A stretch of DNA of 64,000 nucleotides from Chitinophaga niabensis (GCF_039545795.1 NZ_CP154260.1:4097001-4161000); one strand, 5' to 3'; shown: positions 34,587-44,444, numbered from the stretch's first letter. Numbers and translations are program-made. The notes: generated from the sequence alone by a model not told the origin.

Positions 34587-37013
34587 CTAATTATCTGTCT
34601 TCAAACTCCTTGCCGGGTTCATAAATGCCGCCTTAACGCTTTGCACACTAATGGTCAGTAACGTGATGATCATAGCTCCCAATCCTGCAACCGCAAAGAT
34701 CCACCAGGATAATGTTGCACGGTAAGGGAAATTATCCAGCCAGTTATGCATGAAGTAATAAGCCACCGGTATAGCCATCAGTAAGGAAATAATCACCAGC
34801 ACTGCGAAGTCTTTGGACAACATGTACCATATATTCAATACTGAAGCACCCAGCACTTTCCTGACACCGATCTCTTTTGTACGCTGCTCTGCGGTGAAGG
34901 AAGACAAACCAAATAAACCCAGGCAGGAAATAAAAATGGCCAGTATGGAAAAGAAAGCCACCAATGTACCGAAACGCTCTTCTGCAGCAAATTTTGCTGT
35001 ATACACCTCATCCACAAACTTATAATCGAAAGGAGCAGATGGGATCAGCTTCCTGAACACTTCTTCTATTTTTGAAAGGCTCTGGCTCATACTAACGCCT
35101 GGTTTCACCCTGATATTGATCCAGTTTACATTCCCGTTCAGTGCCTTCACAAAGAACAATGTTGGCTTCACCGGTTTATAAGGAGATTCCATCACCACAT
35201 TCCGGATCACACCTAATACTTTGTAAGGATATGGTGGATTGTCCCGCCACTTCCAGGTAATGGTTTCGCCCACAGGATTGGCCAGCCCGATGTATTGTGC
35301 GGCGGCTTCGTTCATTACCACACCGGAGGAATCACTGGCAAGGTCCCTTGAAAAATCACGCCCTGCAATGAACTGCCAGCCCACTGTTTTACCATACTCA
35401 TGGGTAATAGCCAATGTACCCATACTTTCATCCTTCGCAGGATCTTTTCCCAGCCAGTCAAAGCCCTCGTTGGAAGATACCACCTCTGTAACGCCTCCCA
35501 TGGATTCAGACATTTCTGCTACCATGCCCGTATTTAAAAGTGATGTTCTGAGCAGATCATACTTCCCCCTAAAATCTGCTGATTTCATTTCCATCATCAG
35601 CAGCCCTTCTCTTGTGTAGCCCACCGGCCGGTCCTTGGCAAAATTAACCTGCCGGTAGATCACCAGCGTGCATATCACCAAAGCCACTGAAACGGTGAAC
35701 TGCATTACTACTAATGCCTTTCGTGGAATAACGGCAAAGCGCCCTGCCTGGTAAGTTCCCTTTAATACTTTGATGGGTTTAAAAGAAGAGAGATATAACG
35801 CAGGATAACTTCCTGCCAATACACTGGTAATAAATATAAAGCCGAAGCTGATCAGCCAGAAATATATATTCCCCCACAACATCCTCATCTCTTTAGCCGC
35901 CAGTTGATTGAATGCAGGCAGGAAAATGGCCACCAGCAGGCAGGCCAGGGCAAAAGAAAACGTAACTACCAGGAAAGCTTCACTATAGAACTGGAAGATC
36001 AGCTGCTTGCGCATGGAACCCAGTGCCTTGCGGATCCCTGTTTCCCTGGCTCTTTTCGCTGACCGGGCTGTACTCAGGTTCATAAAATTAATGCAGGCCA
36101 GCAGCAGCACAAAAATGCCGATAATACCGATCAGCCATACCATCCGCAAAGGACTGGTGCCGGAAGACCTGAGGTTGTCAGGGTATAAATGCCAGCGGCT
36201 CATGGGATATAAAGACACTGCCATCTTTTGTTCTACCTGCTCCTTAAATTTCTCCATGCCACGGATATTTTCCTGCATGGCATTGCTGATATTTTTATTC
36301 ACGATTGCCAGATCCGTTCCCGGTTTGATCTCCGCATACAACCTGATGAAATTGTTACTCCAGTCGTTGATAGCACGTTTCTGTATCCAGTCGTTCTGCA
36401 TCTCCCAGAGTTTCCAGGCAGAAAGGAACTTAACGTCTTTGAACTGTGAATTCAGGGGAAGGTCTTCATAAACACCGGTTACTTTCAGCTGCGTTTTATT
36501 ATTCATGGTCACACTCCGGCCAACAGGATCGGCATCCCTGAATAATGCTTTAGCAGCGGATTCGCAAAGCATAATGGAATAAGGATCATTCAATCCTGAC
36601 CGGCTGCCTGCTTTCATTTTCAGGCTAAGCATCTCAGGGGCACCTTCATCCATGAACTGTCCCTTCCGGGATATGATCTCTTCTCCTGCTGAAAGGATAT
36701 ACTCCTGCACCCAGGATGCCCTTACAATATGCGAGAAGTTGTCTTTATAATCTTTTGCCAATGCCGTGGCCAAGGGATAAGGCAGCGAATTATTGACGAA
36801 GGGACCATCTTTAACATCCATTCCGCTGCTGATCACCTGGGCAATGCGGTCATAATTTGCATGATACTTATTGAAGGAGAGTTCGTCCCATACCCAGAGG
36901 CCATTAAAAAGCACGATGGTAATACCAACGGCAAGCCCGCCAATATTGATCAATGAAGAAACTTTGTTGTTGATAAGACTGCGCCAGGCAATCTTGACAT
37001 AGTTTTTAATCAT
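34587..37013 (-). CDS. MacB/FtsX-type ABC transporter permease
   Basis: An 808 aa permease with eight membrane helices in the duplicated FtsX layout. The first helix is near 22-42; two periplasmic MacB core domains follow, and FtsX domains lie near 290-420 (ARETGIRKALGS) and 690-800 (TKEIGVRKVLGAS). I start at the Met of IKNYVKIAWRSL, the family-typical N-terminus, not 14 codons earlier. No ATPase gene is adjacent, so it shares one encoded elsewhere. It sits 69 bp before the sensor kinase on the same strand, an arrangement often linked to sensing of cell-envelope stress or peptides. Confidence 0.9.
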   Translation of the reverse strand: MIKNYVKIAWRSLINNKVSSLINIGGLAVGITIVLFNGLWVWDELSFNKYHANYDRIAQVISSGMDVKDGPFVNNSLPYPLATALAKDYKDNFSHIVRASWVQEYILSAGEEIISRKGQFMDEGAPEMLSLKMKAGSRSGLNDPYSIMLCESAAKALFRDADPVGRSVTMNNKTQLKVTGVYEDLPLNSQFKDVKFLSAWKLWEMQNDWIQKRAINDWSNNFIRLYAEIKPGTDLAIVNKNISNAMQENIRGMEKFKEQVEQKMAVSLYPMSRWHLYPDNLRSSGTSPLRMVWLIGIIGIFVLLLACINFMNLSTARSAKRARETGIRKALGSMRKQLIFQFYSEAFLVVTFSFALACLLVAIFLPAFNQLAAKEMRMLWGNIYFWLISFGFIFITSVLAGSYPALYLSSFKPIKVLKGTYQAGRFAVIPRKALVVMQFTVSVALVICTLVIYRQVNFAKDRPVGYTREGLLMMEMKSADFRGKYDLLRTSLLNTGMVAEMSESMGGVTEVVSSNEGFDWLGKDPAKDESMGTLAITHEYGKTVGWQFIAGRDFSRDLASDSSGVVMNEAAAQYIGLANPVGETITWKWRDNPPYPYKVLGVIRNVVMESPYKPVKPTLFFVKALNGNVNWINIRVKPGVSMSQSLSKIEEVFRKLIPSAPFDYKFVDEVYTAKFAAEERFGTLVAFFSILAIFISCLGLFGLSSFTAEQRTKEIGVRKVLGASVLNIWYMLSKDFAVLVIISLLMAIPVAYYFMHNWLDNFPYRATLSWWIFAVAGLGAMIITLLTISVQSVKAAFMNPARSLKTDN

Positions 37014-37143
37014 ACGGCTGAGGGATTTGCTATCCTGCCGGGAAAAGTATGCCAACTTACATTCCTGTTGATTTTCAATATTTTAATCTATAAAACTAAA
37101 CTGATCATGTCCGTTTTCGTTACAGGGGCCGTCCGCTTACGGA

Positions 37144-37890
37144 TCAGATGATCTGTTTATGCGGGCGGACCTTTAATTCCACCACATCACACCGTTTAGG
37201 TTGAGAAAGTATATAAAGGATAGATTCCGCAATATCTTCAGCCTTCAGCATTTCCAGTCTTTCTTCTTTCTCCCTTTGCTCTTCCGGGCTTGAAGGCTGC
37301 ATATCCGTTCCAACAGCACCGGGTTCCAGCAGGGTTACTTTAATGCCCATTGGATTCAACTCTTTGCGAAGCGATTCTGAAAATCCCTGGATACCGGCTT
37401 TTGTGGCTACATATACAGTACTGGTCCCTCCGCGGGTATCCGCACTCATGGAACCCACATTAATGATATGCCCGCCTCCGTTTTCTTTCATCCGTTTGGC
37501 AGCTTCCTGTGCACAGGCAAGATACCCGAGTACATTTACATTGATCACATAGGCCATATCCTCATAGGAAGTCTCCATCAGGCCCTTTGCACCTAAGGCC
37601 GCATTGTTGATCAGGAAGTCCAGCTTGCCCAGGAACCCATCCACATGCTGAAATACAAATGCCACATTTTCTTTGCTGGATACATCCGCCAGTACACCCA
37701 TCACTTCATCTTCGAGCTGCATCTTTTTTACATCGTCCATCGTATCTGCCAGGTGTTTTTCATCTGTACCAAAGAAAAGTATTTTCACCCCTTGTGAAGC
37801 CAGCAACAATAGTGCTGCTCTTCCTATGCCCGTTGTACCACCTGTGATCAGTGCCGTTTTTCCCTGAAGGGGTTTATTTATTCCTTCCAT
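37144..37890 (-). CDS. Short-chain dehydrogenase/reductase
   Basis: A 248 aa SDR-family oxidoreductase. Cofactor motif TGGTTGIG (residues about 15-22), NNAA motif, catalytic Ser in VGSMSAD, and YVATK with catalytic Tyr and Lys are all present. The C-terminal LLEPGAVGTDM segment is typical of classical SDRs. The start used is the Met of EGINKPLQ; a longer frame adds 25 unlikely residues. It lies 80 bp after the ferritin-like gene on the same strand. The substrate is unknown. Confidence 0.9.
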   Translation of the reverse strand: MEGINKPLQGKTALITGGTTGIGRAALLLLASQGVKILFFGTDEKHLADTMDDVKKMQLEDEVMGVLADVSSKENVAFVFQHVDGFLGKLDFLINNAALGAKGLMETSYEDMAYVINVNVLGYLACAQEAAKRMKENGGGHIINVGSMSADTRGGTSTVYVATKAGIQGFSESLRKELNPMGIKVTLLEPGAVGTDMQPSSPEEQREKEERLEMLKAEDIAESILYILSQPKRCDVVELKVRPHKQII

Positions 37891-37970
37891 AAAAAATAAT
37901 TTATAAGGAAGGGCCTTGTCTCCGGACAGGCCCTTCTTTGATAGAGGATTGAGGATAATATTCAACTTTG

Positions 37971-38522
37971 TTACTCTTCGCTTGCATCTTCATTAATGCT
38001 GCTTACTGCTACTTCTGTTAAAGCAACATCTGTTTCTTTTTCATTTTCCAGAATGCCTTCCAGTAAGTCCACTACTTCCGTATGACCCATGTTTTCCGCA
38101 AATGTTCTTAAGGTGCCGTAAGTAGCTATCTCGTAATGTTCCACTTTCTGTGCTGCGAGGATCAATCCGGCATCCCTGATCATGGTTCCTGCTTCCGTAT
38201 CGCTGATAATGCTCTCTGCTTCTTTTACCAGGCCTTCCATGGCATCACATTTTTTTGCTGCAGCTTTTTCGCCCAGCAACTCAAATATTTGTTCTAATGT
38301 TGTTGCATGCCCTTCTGTTTCTTCTGTATGTTTTTCAAATGCTGCGGCCAATTCAGGGCTCGTAGCCGCTTCCTGCATTTTGGGCAAAGCCTTTATGAGA
38401 TGCTGCTCAGCCCAGTAAATGTCTTTTAGTTCATCTACAAAAAATTCATGAAAAGCTGAATTTTCCATTTTACCACTTTTCCCCTGAGGTTTGTTCTTAG
38501 TGGATTTTGCACCTGTAGCCAT
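37971..38522 (-). CDS. DUF892/YciE-YciF ferritin-like protein
   Basis: A 183 aa four-helix protein of the DUF892 family (YciE/YciF), a ferritin-like fold found in stress-induced genes. Typical pieces are FHEFFVDELKDIYWAEQHLIK, FEKHTEETEGHATTLEQIF and VEHYEIATYGTLRTFAENMG, carrying the Glu/His metal-ligand pattern. The N-terminus is a Lys/Gly-rich tail. I start at the Met of ATGAKSTKN. It probably acts in oxidative or osmotic stress by analogy. Confidence 0.9.
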   Translation of the reverse strand: MATGAKSTKNKPQGKSGKMENSAFHEFFVDELKDIYWAEQHLIKALPKMQEAATSPELAAAFEKHTEETEGHATTLEQIFELLGEKAAAKKCDAMEGLVKEAESIISDTEAGTMIRDAGLILAAQKVEHYEIATYGTLRTFAENMGHTEVVDLLEGILENEKETDVALTEVAVSSINEDASEE

Positions 38523-38722
38523 ATGTTTAAGTTTTAGAAGTATCAACACCCAAAATGCATGCCTTATAAATCACCCTAAACAGCTGCAGATCATGTAGAT
38601 AATCTTCCCCGGATAGACGCAGTATATGACTAACAGGAATTATTCTCCACAAATAAGCTGCAGTTTTGATTGGCATAATTTTATCTGCTTTGAAGAAGCA
38701 TGCAAAAAGAAAAATCGCCGTT

Positions 38723-40915
38723 ATGAATGGATTAACACCCTGGGCTGCATCCGCCAGCGCTCAGCTGGCAGACGAAAATTTAACTGCTGTTTACAGCAAT
38801 GATGCAGGAGGAATTACTTTCAAAGTTTTTTGTTCAGGAGATTCATTGTGGATCGTTGCTCATTGGCCCAAAGGAGGAAGAATAGCTTTCCGCGCAGCTT
38901 ATTCGCCTGGTTCTTCCCTTACAGTAAAAAAAGTAAATGACAGCAGTTTCCTGTTGAATAGTGATGTAGGTACTTACCATGTAAAGATCAGTTTGAATAA
39001 TGAACCCGTTCTGCGGTACACCACTTCGCTCAAACCACATAAAGACCTGAGCATTCCATTCTGGCCAAGGGACATACTGGTTCCGGGAAATGAAAACAAT
39101 GCTGAACACACAGCAGGAAAGATCCATGTAAGCCAGGTAGGTACAAGGTCAGGACTTATCTACAGCAGTATGCATAAACCAAAGTCAGGTTCCTTCCTTT
39201 ATTTCCAGAACCTGACAGCATTGGCAAAATATTGCGAACAAACAAAAACATCCTGTGCCAATGTTGTTGGCGGCAACTGGCCGGAAATGGGTTTCGCTTT
39301 ACCGCCATCCAAAGATAATTTCCTCGAAGCCGGAAAGGAAGTGATCATCTCCGATGCCTTTGTGGTGTTTGATGAAGAAGTACCGGCAGATGAAGCCGCC
39401 ATTATCCGCCAGTACCTCAACCTGCTCGCAGCTGTTTACCTGCATCTGCCATTACCACCAACAACTTATAAGGAATGGCCGGAGATCCTGCAAAAGGGAT
39501 TGAAAGACCTGATCGATAATCCGGGCTGCTGGTCGCAGGTGGCAGGCCATAGCTATTTCAATGCCTATGTAAGTGATTATGCCACCCCACCGGAGATCAT
39601 GGTACAACTGGCAGTACTGCTGCCCTTGCAGGATTATGCAGAATGGAGTAAAACAAAACCGGAGGTCATAAAAACAATTAAAGCAAACCTGCCTTCCTTT
39701 TATGATAAAAAGATCGGCTCCATCATGCGCTGGTTGCCTGCTGCAGAAGACAAACTTGAAGAAGAGGAAGAACAAAAGAAGCCAAAGGTGATGGACTCCT
39801 GGTACCTGCATCATCCTCTCCTCAATCTGAGCCGGCTGGCATTAAAAGGAGATAAAACAGCAGAAAAGCTTTTCCTGGATTCATTGGATTTCTCCATCAA
39901 AGTAGCACATCATTTTAAATACCGCTGGCCGGTGTTTTACAAGATGGATACACTGGAAGTGGTCAAAGAAGAAACAGCCCCCGGCAAAGGAGGTGAAAAA
40001 GATGTTGCGGGGCTCTATGCACATGTAATGCTGCAGGCCTGGGAACTAACAAAAGAAAAAAGATATCTGAACGAAGCGGAAAAGGCAGCAAAAACGCTTC
40101 AGGGCCTTGGATTCGAGATGTTCTACCAGGCTAATAACACAGCCTTCGCCTCAGGCGCCTTACTCCGCTTGTATAAGATCACGAAAAACAAACTTTACCT
40201 GGACCTCAGTTATCTCTGCCTTGCAGGTATTTTCAAAAACGTGCAGCTTTGGGATTGCAATTATGGCTATGGAAAACATTTTCCCTCTTTCTTTGCACTC
40301 TTTCCATTGAATGATGCTCCATATACCGCTGTTTATGAAGAGCAGGAAGTTTTCTGTGCTTTCCATGACTATATGAAGCATGCGCAAGGCGAAGATATAT
40401 TGCCATCCGTAAGGCTGCTGATCACTGAATATATCCGTTACCTGGTGGAAAGAGCGGTATATTATTATCCAACCATCCTACCCAAAGAGATGCTGGAAGA
40501 AAAACCGAAAATAGGAGAGCTGGACCCTGAATTATGGATTGCCCTGGAAGATCTGCATGATGGCTGGGAAAAAAGCGGTGCCGTTGGCCAGGAAGTCTAT
40601 GGTGCAGGAAATGCCTTTGGGATCTCGCCCCGCCACTATCTGTTGGTACCCGGAGAAGAATTTATGGTGTATATAGAGTATCCGGCTGCTGGTTATAATG
40701 CAGTAAAAGGCAAAGCTATATCTTTTACCCTGTCGGGGGATGAACGCTTAACATGTAAAATGGTACTGGTAAAAAGTAGTGATACTGCACTGCCGGAATT
40801 TTCCGTGACTATTAACGGTACCAAAGAACTCCTGAAAGGGGAAACAATTAAGAATGGCCATATCCAATACCTGCTTAAAGGAAACCAGCAGGTAAGGATC
40901 AGCTGGAAAAGATAG
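38723..40915 (+). CDS. Large protein with a probable alpha/alpha-barrel domain
   Basis: A 730 aa protein I cannot place in a named family. The first 230 residues are beta-rich (ITFKVFCSGDSLWIVAHW). Residues about 240-640 are alternating helices like a six-hairpin glycosidase barrel (YAHVMLQAWELTKEKRYLNEAEKAAKTL, YKITKNKLYLDLSYLC), and the last 100 residues are beta. No signal peptide is seen. The Met at 38723 is preferred because a TTTTG and a GCTTTG-like pair lie upstream; the frame extends to 38666. It may be a glycoside hydrolase or lyase relative; no catalytic residues could be assigned. Confidence 0.6.
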   Translation: MNGLTPWAASASAQLADENLTAVYSNDAGGITFKVFCSGDSLWIVAHWPKGGRIAFRAAYSPGSSLTVKKVNDSSFLLNSDVGTYHVKISLNNEPVLRYTTSLKPHKDLSIPFWPRDILVPGNENNAEHTAGKIHVSQVGTRSGLIYSSMHKPKSGSFLYFQNLTALAKYCEQTKTSCANVVGGNWPEMGFALPPSKDNFLEAGKEVIISDAFVVFDEEVPADEAAIIRQYLNLLAAVYLHLPLPPTTYKEWPEILQKGLKDLIDNPGCWSQVAGHSYFNAYVSDYATPPEIMVQLAVLLPLQDYAEWSKTKPEVIKTIKANLPSFYDKKIGSIMRWLPAAEDKLEEEEEQKKPKVMDSWYLHHPLLNLSRLALKGDKTAEKLFLDSLDFSIKVAHHFKYRWPVFYKMDTLEVVKEETAPGKGGEKDVAGLYAHVMLQAWELTKEKRYLNEAEKAAKTLQGLGFEMFYQANNTAFASGALLRLYKITKNKLYLDLSYLCLAGIFKNVQLWDCNYGYGKHFPSFFALFPLNDAPYTAVYEEQEVFCAFHDYMKHAQGEDILPSVRLLITEYIRYLVERAVYYYPTILPKEMLEEKPKIGELDPELWIALEDLHDGWEKSGAVGQEVYGAGNAFGISPRHYLLVPGEEFMVYIEYPAAGYNAVKGKAISFTLSGDERLTCKMVLVKSSDTALPEFSVTINGTKELLKGETIKNGHIQYLLKGNQQVRISWKR

Positions 40916-40940
40916 GCATACCAATTGTAACAGTAAGCAC

Positions 40941-41198
40941 ATGGAAAAGAGGATCATCACTGTCTATATAGACAATAAACCCTACAAGCTCGGCGTCACC
41001 ATCAACAAAAAGGGTCATATCACTACCTACCACGTTATTCACGAAAAAGATGCGGGCAAACTGGAGGAATTTATTCCGGATGAAATGGAATTTGATGTGA
41101 ACGGGAACGTACATCTGGATGAAAGGATCAAAACCGTAAAAGGTGAACAGATTGCCCGTACCATCTGGAAGGGGATCAAAGATCAGCTGGAAGAATAA
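40941..41198 (+). CDS. Small hypothetical protein (85 aa)
   Basis: I do not recognise this protein. It is mixed alpha/beta and hydrophilic with no signal peptide: ITVYIDNKPYKLGVTINKKG, then a charged C-terminal helix. It follows the large alpha-barrel gene by 25 bp on the same strand and may be co-transcribed. Confidence 0.6.
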   Translation: MEKRIITVYIDNKPYKLGVTINKKGHITTYHVIHEKDAGKLEEFIPDEMEFDVNGNVHLDERIKTVKGEQIARTIWKGIKDQLEE

Positions 41199-41269
41199 TT
41201 CATCCCATTATTCCGTGTATTCATCCCATATCGCTTTTTACAGCAGCGAAATTGTTTATTTTCATACCC

Positions 41270-42496
41270 ATGAAAATAATACTCACCATACTGTTTGCCC
41301 TATACGGTATACTGCCGGCCTCCGCTCAGTATGCCATGGTGCGTGGAGAGATAAAAAACCTCACCAAAGATACCATCACCCTTGTATTACTGCATGATCA
41401 GGTAACAGGCAATATGCAACCCTTCAGGATTGCTGTAGTGAACGGACAATTCAAAACGAATATCTACGTGCCCAAAACCGTGTATTTCGCCGTGTCCGAT
41501 GATAAGAACTATACCCACGGTTTACTGCAACCGGGAGATGATATCACCATCCGGTACGACTTTGAAGATAAGAACGGCACACTGCAGATCAGCGGCAAAG
41601 GTTCGGAAAAAAGTATATTCTACCAACGTTTTGCCACCCTGAAAAAGGAAACAAGAAATAATGCGCGGGTGGACAGTATTGCAAAGGCTACCTATCAGCA
41701 ACTGAGTGAGCTGCGCAGCACCATGAACGATGACAGCTATCATCTCCTGTATGCGCATTTCACGGGCATGCTGCAATCCAACAAATACTTTACTACCGGC
41801 GCACTCTCTCCTTATAACGACAACTTCTATACGTCTTTCAATTACGTGAACGATGTGTATAATATCGTTTCACAACATTACGCCGGCATAGACCCGATCG
41901 CAAGATTAGATACCCTCTCCCGGATACTGCCTCCCAAACTCAGGCAACCTGTGCTTACCCTCACACTCCGCTATGAAATCAAACAGCCTTCGGATTCACT
42001 GGTGAATGCCGTTTTGAAGGATGATACCTACAGGCAATACATTCTAAAGAAAGTAGCGGCTGAAAGAAAATTCAAAAAAGGGATGGCGGCACCTGACTTC
42101 TCATTGGAGAATGATAAAGGAGAAAAGGTAACGCTGCAGGATTATAAAGGGAAGGTGGTGTTCATCGATTTCTGGTTTGAAGCCTGCATACCCTGCCAGC
42201 AGATGTTCGAGCGGTTGAAACCTTTAAAGGCACAATATGCAGGGAATAAGGACCTGGTGTTCCTTTGCGTGTCCATTGATGAAAAAGGAGTTTGGATGAA
42301 AGCAAAAGACAAGGTACAGGCCGAACATCTGTATACGAATAACAAAGGACGTTATCATGCTGTGCTCAAAGATTATAATGTAGATGGATACCCCACTGCC
42401 TATATCATCGGGAAAGACGGACTTATTTTCGATGAAGCACCTTCCGGTTACCCGGAGTTATTACAACCGCAACTGGAAGCAGCTTTGAAAAAATAA
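41270..42496 (+). CDS. TlpA-family thioredoxin protein with DUF4369
   Basis: A 408 aa exported thiol-disulfide oxidoreductase. Signal peptide (1-19), an N-terminal DUF4369 beta domain (about 22-115), a helical middle, then a TlpA/AhpC-TSA domain (about 265-405). The active site is C306-I-P-C309 in FEACIPCQQM and the cis-Pro loop is DGYPTAYII. This architecture is common in Bacteroidota and works in periplasmic disulfide reduction or cytochrome maturation. The start used is the Met just before the signal peptide; the frame reaches 6 codons further. Confidence 0.9.
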   Translation: MKIILTILFALYGILPASAQYAMVRGEIKNLTKDTITLVLLHDQVTGNMQPFRIAVVNGQFKTNIYVPKTVYFAVSDDKNYTHGLLQPGDDITIRYDFEDKNGTLQISGKGSEKSIFYQRFATLKKETRNNARVDSIAKATYQQLSELRSTMNDDSYHLLYAHFTGMLQSNKYFTTGALSPYNDNFYTSFNYVNDVYNIVSQHYAGIDPIARLDTLSRILPPKLRQPVLTLTLRYEIKQPSDSLVNAVLKDDTYRQYILKKVAAERKFKKGMAAPDFSLENDKGEKVTLQDYKGKVVFIDFWFEACIPCQQMFERLKPLKAQYAGNKDLVFLCVSIDEKGVWMKAKDKVQAEHLYTNNKGRYHAVLKDYNVDGYPTAYIIGKDGLIFDEAPSGYPELLQPQLEAALKK

Positions 42497-42500
42497 AAAA

Positions 42501-42527
42501 GGGTTACAGCCTGTCCTGCTGTAACCC
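42501..42527 (-). terminator. Intrinsic terminator for the HicB-like gene
   Basis: GGGTTACAGC (42501-42510) and GCTGTAACCC (42518-42527) form a 10-bp stem with a 7-nt loop. On the minus strand a long T-run follows, so it ends the gene at 42550-42837. It may also stop the TlpA transcript, less strongly. Confidence 0.88.
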
Positions 42528-42549
42528 ATTACTGTCATTGTTGGATCCT

Positions 42550-42837
42550 CTATCTTAAAAAGCGTTTTAAATTATCAATTATAAATTGAGCAGTACTGCT
42601 GTTCTTTTTAGGGCTGGCTATCAATTCCTGCACATGTTTCTCCCAGTCTTCCATGGCATCCTTGGGAGTAGTACCACTTCCAAACACACCCGCTTCTCTG
42701 TCCGGGCCTAAAATACAACAGTATGCGTTACCATCTTCATACACCACAGGCCTGAAAGTATACACATACGGAGAAATCGTTTCGGATTCATAATCTATGA
42801 ATACCTGATCAACCGGGTTTATTCTCATTTGCTCCAT
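42550..42837 (-). CDS. HicB-like small protein
   Basis: A 95 aa protein whose middle (YTFRPVVYEDGNAYCCILGPD, then GTTPKDAMEDWEKHVQEL) has the strand-strand-helix pattern of the HicB antitoxin fold. No HicA toxin gene is next to it, and the C-terminus lacks a clear DNA-binding domain. It is either an orphan HicB-like protein or an unrelated protein of the same fold. Confidence 0.5.
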   Translation of the reverse strand: MEQMRINPVDQVFIDYESETISPYVYTFRPVVYEDGNAYCCILGPDREAGVFGSGTTPKDAMEDWEKHVQELIASPKKNSSTAQFIIDNLKRFLR

Positions 42838-43012
42838 AGAATGGTATTTTCAAATATATGCGCAAGAAATATGCCTGTGGAACCAAACAACAGGTAAATC
42901 AATGATCATCAAAGCTTTTCTTCCATATGCACCTAATTATAATACGAAAAGCCCGCGGCTTTACTTCCCCAAATTGTAGAATTTAGTAAATTAGGTCACA
43001 AAATTCCCCGTT

Positions 43013-43891
43013 ATGAAACGCAGTTCCTTTCTGAGAACACTCATGGCTGTTCCGGCATTGGCCGCTACCCCAAAGATCTTACATGGTACCCCTGCTCCTG
43101 TCAGATCAAAGCTGAAGATCAGCCTGAACGCTTATTCCTTCAACACCCCCTTACGCGATGGCAGCATGAGCCTGGACGATATGCTGGAATTTTGCGCAGG
43201 CACCCCTATTCAGGCAGTAGATATTACCGGTTATTATTTCCCCGGTTACCCGGCTGTTCCGAAAGATGAATACATCTATCACATAAAAAGGAAGGCGTTC
43301 CGGCTGGGGTTGGATATCAGCGGTACCGGCGTACGTACGGATTTCACCAACCCTGACAAACAAAAGCGGCAGGCGGATGTGCAGCTGGTGAAAGACTGGA
43401 TAGAATGCGCAGCTAAACTGGGTGCCCCGGTGATCAGGATCTTTTCCGGAACACAGGCCACCGGCAATTGGAATGAGGTGGCTGCCTATATGATGGAAGA
43501 TGTAAAAGCCTGTATTGAGCATGGCCGGAAACATGGAGTGATGGTAGGTATTCAGAACCACAACGACTTTATCAAAACAGCAGATCATGTACACCAGATC
43601 AGCAAAATGGTGGATTCCGAATGGTTCGGGATCATCCTGGACACGGGTAGTTACAAAACAGGAGACCCTTACCAGCAGATTGCAGATACCGCCAGGTATG
43701 CCATCAACTGGCAATTGAAAGAGAACGTCTTTATCAATGGCGTGGAACAACCCGCAGACCTCGATAGAATTATCAGTGCCGTTAAAGCCTCCGGTTACCA
43801 GGGTTATCTGCCCATTGAAACACTGGGAGCGGGAGATCCCAGGGTTAAAGTACCAGCTTTTGTGGAAAAAGTAAGAAAAGCATTAGGCTGA
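43013..43891 (+). CDS. Sugar phosphate isomerase/epimerase-like TIM-barrel protein, exported
   Basis: A 292 aa protein with an N-terminal export signal (RSSFLRTLMAVPALAA) and an AP-endonuclease-2/xylose-isomerase-like barrel. Metal-ligand type segments are seen in VGIQNHNDF, WFGIILDTGSY and GYLPIETLGAGDP. In Bacteroidota such proteins act on sugars or inositols in the periplasm, often near Gfo/Idh/MocA enzymes. One of those lies 4 kb away at 47614-48705, but not in the same operon. Confidence 0.85.
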   Translation: MKRSSFLRTLMAVPALAATPKILHGTPAPVRSKLKISLNAYSFNTPLRDGSMSLDDMLEFCAGTPIQAVDITGYYFPGYPAVPKDEYIYHIKRKAFRLGLDISGTGVRTDFTNPDKQKRQADVQLVKDWIECAAKLGAPVIRIFSGTQATGNWNEVAAYMMEDVKACIEHGRKHGVMVGIQNHNDFIKTADHVHQISKMVDSEWFGIILDTGSYKTGDPYQQIADTARYAINWQLKENVFINGVEQPADLDRIISAVKASGYQGYLPIETLGAGDPRVKVPAFVEKVRKALG

Positions 43892-43924
43892 TTTACAATA
43901 TTTTATAAAAAATATTCCCCAACC

Positions 43925-43948
43925 TGTCCAATTTCTGTCTGCCCGATC
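43925..43948 (+). promoter_or_regulatory. Candidate ECF42-type promoter 1
   Basis: TGTCCA (43925-43930) and CGATC (43944-43948) are 13 bp apart, 34 bp before the AhpD-like gene. The same pair, with the same spacing and matching flanks (CCTGTCCAATTTC, GATC then TTATT), stands before the second AhpD-like gene at 46101-46124. From memory, ECF42 promoters in other bacteria have TGTCGA-like and CGA/TC boxes. Confidence 0.65.
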
Positions 43949-43982
43949 ATTATTGTGATATAAACCACAAATAATAACAAAC

Positions 43983-44444
43983 ATGGAACAGAGAATTAAC
44001 GTATTCGAAAAAGGACAGACAGCCATGAAATCCTTATATGGTATTGGCGGCTATTTAAACAAGTCAATCGTAGAGCAATCCATTTTTCACCTGATCTACT
44101 TCAGGGTGTCTCAGATCAATGGCTGCGCTTACTGTCTTGATATGCACTCAAAAGATCTCCGCGCTGCAGGAGAAACAGAGCAACGTTTGTACGGCCTGAG
44201 TGCCTGGAGGGAAACCCCTTATTTCTCAGAAAGGGAATGTGCTGCACTTGCCTGGGCTGAAGCCGTTACAATCCTTAAAGACAACCAGGTATCAGACGAA
44301 GTGTATTACTATGTACGTAAGCAGTTTTCTGAAGAAGAACTGGTAGACCTCACACTGGCAGTTACCACCATCAATACATACAACCGCATTAACATTGCCT
44401 TCAGGCCAATTCCCGGAGATTACAAACCCGGCCAGTACAAATAA
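43983..44444 (+). CDS. Carboxymuconolactone decarboxylase/AhpD-like protein 1
   Basis: A 153 aa all-helical protein of the AhpD-like family. The redox motif is C48-A-Y-C51 with H55 (CLDMHSKDL), the C-x-x-C-x-x-x-H signature of alkylhydroperoxidase-type members. It likely reduces peroxides or acts in thiol redox. It is the first gene of a run with a DGPF/YciI protein and an ECF42-type sigma factor, and is preceded by a candidate promoter for that sigma factor. Confidence 0.92.
   Translation: MEQRINVFEKGQTAMKSLYGIGGYLNKSIVEQSIFHLIYFRVSQINGCAYCLDMHSKDLRAAGETEQRLYGLSAWRETPYFSERECAALAWAEAVTILKDNQVSDEVYYYVRKQFSEEELVDLTLAVTTINTYNRINIAFRPIPGDYKPGQYK

Noticed and set aside
43151..43750. 199-codon minus-strand frame
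   Set aside because: It is antisense to the TIM-barrel gene, which has an export signal and metal-site motifs; the minus-strand product looks random.
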